A DNA stretch of 7,205 bases. Source: an uncultured Clostridia bacterium. GTDB taxonomy: Bacteria > Bacillota > Clostridia > TANB77 > CAG-508. The stretch lies in assembly GCA_944393755.1 (NCBI GenBank), contig CALYBF010000072.1, forward strand, positions 1 to 7,205. The letters are read 5' to 3'. A program made the translations under genes and the position numbers. Below the pieces are notes generated by a model that did no database searches, had not been told where the DNA came from, and saw nothing but the letters and a program-made list of their open reading frames with translations. Shown in pieces: positions 5,936 through 7,205 of the stretch (position 1 is its first letter; each line of letters begins with the position of its first letter).

Positions 5936-5945
5936 AAAATAATCA

Positions 5946-5990
5946 AAAAAAATAAAGTGTTTATTAAAAATATGGACACTTTATTTTTTT
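5946..5990. terminator. Bidirectional rho-independent terminator
   Basis: A perfect 15-bp stem (5946-5960 pairing with 5976-5990) has the core AATAAAGTGT/ACACTTTATT and a 15-base loop. The stem is flanked by an A-run on the left and a T-run on the right, so both strands end in a U-tract. It sits between the converging ends of spoVAE and rplT and probably terminates both operons. The stem is AT-rich and the loop long, so efficiency may be modest. Confidence 0.8.
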
Positions 5991-6023
5991 ATTTCTTTAC
6001 TTCTTATATTTTGTTTTGATTTT

Positions 6024-6374
6024 TTATGCTTTTTTTGCAATTTCAGCTATTTCTGTAAATGCTTTTGGATCTGATACAGCTATCTCTGCAAGCATTTTTC
6101 TGTTTATTGTTACATTTGCTTTTTTAAGACCTGCTATCAATTTGCTATATGTAGTTCCATTTAATCTTGCTGCTGCATTTATTCTTGCTATCCATAATTT
6201 TCTGAAATCACTTTTCTTATCTTTTCTTCCTATATATGCATATGTTAATGATTTCATTACTGCTTGATTAGCATTTCTGAATCTATAACTTTTTGCTCCA
6301 TAATATCCTTTTGCTTGTTTCAATACTTTTTTATGTCTTGCTCTTGTTGTTCTTGCTGTTTTTACTCTTGCCAT
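6024..6374 (-). CDS. rplT: 50S ribosomal protein L20
   Basis: A 116-residue, highly basic protein, full length for L20 (usually 116-119). It starts MARVKTARTTRARHKKVLK and contains the family segments AKGYYGAKSYRFRNANQAVMK (about 21-41) and RKDKKSDFRKLWIARINAAAR (about 50-70). L20 binds 23S rRNA early in 50S assembly and in low-GC Gram-positives also represses its own operon by binding the mRNA leader. The ATG at 6374 is preceded by an AAGGTG-type SD around 6387-6382. It is the last gene of infC-rpmI-rplT and is followed by the shared hairpin at 5946-5990. Confidence 0.98.
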   Translation of the reverse strand: MARVKTARTTRARHKKVLKQAKGYYGAKSYRFRNANQAVMKSLTYAYIGRKDKKSDFRKLWIARINAAARLNGTTYSKLIAGLKKANVTINRKMLAEIAVSDPKAFTEIAEIAKKA

Positions 6375-6411
6375 TATAATTCACCTTCCTTTTTCTATTT
6401 GTTCTTAACTA

Positions 6412-6615
6412 TTAATTTCCATATGGTAATAATTTTTTGATTGTTTTTTCGCAAGTTTTATCTGCATATGAATTTTGAATCTTTCCTGATTTTTTTTGTC
6501 TTTTTGTTTTATTTGCTAATAAATGTCTTCTGTTTGATTTTGTTCTTTTTACTTTTCCTGTAGCTGTTAAAGAATATCTTTTTTTAGCAGCTTTATTTGT
6601 TTTTAATTTTGGCAT
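6412..6615 (-). CDS. rpmI: 50S ribosomal protein L35
   Basis: A 67-residue basic protein with the L35 signature: start MPKLKTNKAAKKRYSLTATG, then KVKRTKSNRRHLLANKTKRQK (about 22-42), ending LLPYGN. It is a structural protein of the large ribosomal subunit. The SD AAAGGAGT (6630-6623) is seven bases before the ATG. It lies between infC (39 bases upstream) and rplT (37 bases downstream), the classical gene order, so it is almost certainly co-transcribed with both. Confidence 0.98.
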   Translation of the reverse strand: MPKLKTNKAAKKRYSLTATGKVKRTKSNRRHLLANKTKRQKKSGKIQNSYADKTCEKTIKKLLPYGN

Positions 6616-6654
6616 AACTAAAACTCCTTTCGCTTATTTATTTTTATAACAGAA

Positions 6655-7170
6655 TTATTTTTCTGTTTTTTTAGCTAAAATAGCAAACATATTTCTACCC
6701 TCTAACTTGGGTTTCTTTTCAACAGTTGCAATGTCTTCTAAGTTTTCTATAAACTTATTTAAAACAACTTCACCTGCATTAGAGTTATTAATTTCTCTTC
6801 CCCTAAATCTTACAGTTATTTTTACTTTATTGCCATCTGTTAAAAATTTTCTTAAATTTTTTAATTTAAAGCCAAAGTCGTGTTCTTCAATATTTGGAGT
6901 TACTCTAATTTCTTTTATTTCTAAAACTTTTTGTTTTTTCTTTGCTTCTTTTTCTTTTTTAGCTTGTTCAAACTTATATTTACCATAGTTCATTATTTTA
7001 CAAACTACTGGTTTTGCATTTGGTGCAACTAATACTAAGTCTAAGTTTTTTTGCTCTGCTTTTTCTAAAGCTTCTTCTAAAGAAACAACTCCTAGTTTTT
7101 CTCCATTTTCTCCAATTAATTGAACTTCCTTTGCTCTAATTTGTCTGTTTACTGGTAATTCTTGTTTTAT
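6655..7170 (-). CDS. infC: Translation initiation factor IF-3, AUA start
   Basis: IF3 binds the 30S subunit, prevents 50S joining and checks the start-codon/initiator-tRNA pairing. The N-terminal domain (to about residue 70) includes NRQIRAKEVQLIGENGEKLG and LVLVAPNAKPVVCKIMNYGKY. A lysine-rich linker helix (KKEKEAKKKQK) follows. The C-terminal domain has IKEIRVTPNIEEHDFGFKLK, KITVRFRGREI and a GRNMFAILA tail. I place the start at ATA 7170-7168, giving 171 residues. A consensus SD, GGAGGTG (7183-7177), ends six bases before it, and the resulting N-terminus aligns in length with Bacillus IF3. The only conventional start nearby, TTG 7185, overlaps the SD itself. IF3 genes typically use AUU or similar rare starts that IF3 discriminates against, giving feedback control. 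The operon promoter and any L20-binding leader lie beyond the right edge. Confidence 0.96.
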   Translation of the reverse strand: MKQELPVNRQIRAKEVQLIGENGEKLGVVSLEEALEKAEQKNLDLVLVAPNAKPVVCKIMNYGKYKFEQAKKEKEAKKKQKVLEIKEIRVTPNIEEHDFGFKLKNLRKFLTDGNKVKITVRFRGREINNSNAGEVVLNKFIENLEDIATVEKKPKLEGRNMFAILAKKTEK

Positions 7171-7183
7171 AAAAAACACCTCC
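7168..7183 (-). promoter_or_regulatory. Shine-Dalgarno and AUA start of infC
   Basis: GGAGGTG (7183-7177), then six T residues, then ATA (7170-7168). No ATG, GTG or TTG lies at a usable distance in frame, which decides the unusual start. Upstream on the minus strand a run of seven T (7196-7190) could be the tail of an attenuator, but its stem would lie mostly outside the window. Confidence 0.75.
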
Positions 7184-7205
7184 AATAATAAAAAAATTTG
7201 ACTTT

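Noticed and set aside
6707..6988. Plus-strand open frames opposite infC and rplT (also 6016-6267)
   Set aside because: Ser/Phe-rich translations are the expected antisense of Lys/Glu/Arg-rich ribosomal genes. No SD or independent support was seen.

Overview
This window comes from a very AT-rich (judged by eye, not counted), endospore-forming, low-GC Gram-positive bacterium, most likely a member of class Clostridia. The evidence is the spoVAC-spoVAD-spoVAE sporulation block, strong AGGAGG-type Shine-Dalgarno (SD) sites before almost every gene, TTG and AUA start codons, arginine written mostly as AGA, and a fused PilM-PilN type IV pilus protein like that of Clostridioides. I cannot name a genus from the sequence.

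Layout. Positions 1-1777 (minus strand) hold the end of a type IV pilus operon: a PilM-PilN fusion whose stop overlaps (ATGA) the start of a PilO-like gene running off the left edge. Two sigma-A-like promoters and three 11-bp-spaced GTAATA repeats lie between this operon and the next gene. Positions 1968-3443 (minus) encode the 16S rRNA m5C967 methyltransferase RsmB, which carries a Lys/Asn-rich insertion in its NusB-like domain. Positions 3659-5935 (plus) form a probable sporulation operon: a dodecin, spoVAC, spoVAD and a frameshifted spoVAE. It ends at a hairpin that serves both strands. Positions 6024-7170 (minus) are the conserved translation operon infC-rpmI-rplT (IF3, L35, L20); IF3 probably starts at AUA.

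Two palindromic elements of about 100 bp, built from GGGAC/GAGAC and GTCCC/GTCTC boxes, lie in the rsmB leader (3459-3559) and between spoVAC and spoVAD (4377-4476). Each abuts a translation signal: the rsmB SD in one case, and the spoVAC stop codon in the other. They look like related REP/MITE-type insertions.

The SpoVA proteins would form the forespore inner-membrane channel for dipicolinic acid (SpoVAC and SpoVAE as membrane subunits, SpoVAD as the DPA-binding peripheral subunit), here co-transcribed with a small flavin-binding-type protein. The most notable point is spoVAE. Its reading frame is broken by one extra base at CTT-CGG-T, the only in-frame CGG codon I found in the window's genes, just after an SD-like AGGTGG. 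That could be an assembly error, a recent mutation, or a programmed +1 frameshift resembling prfB and Ty1. The sequence alone cannot decide.
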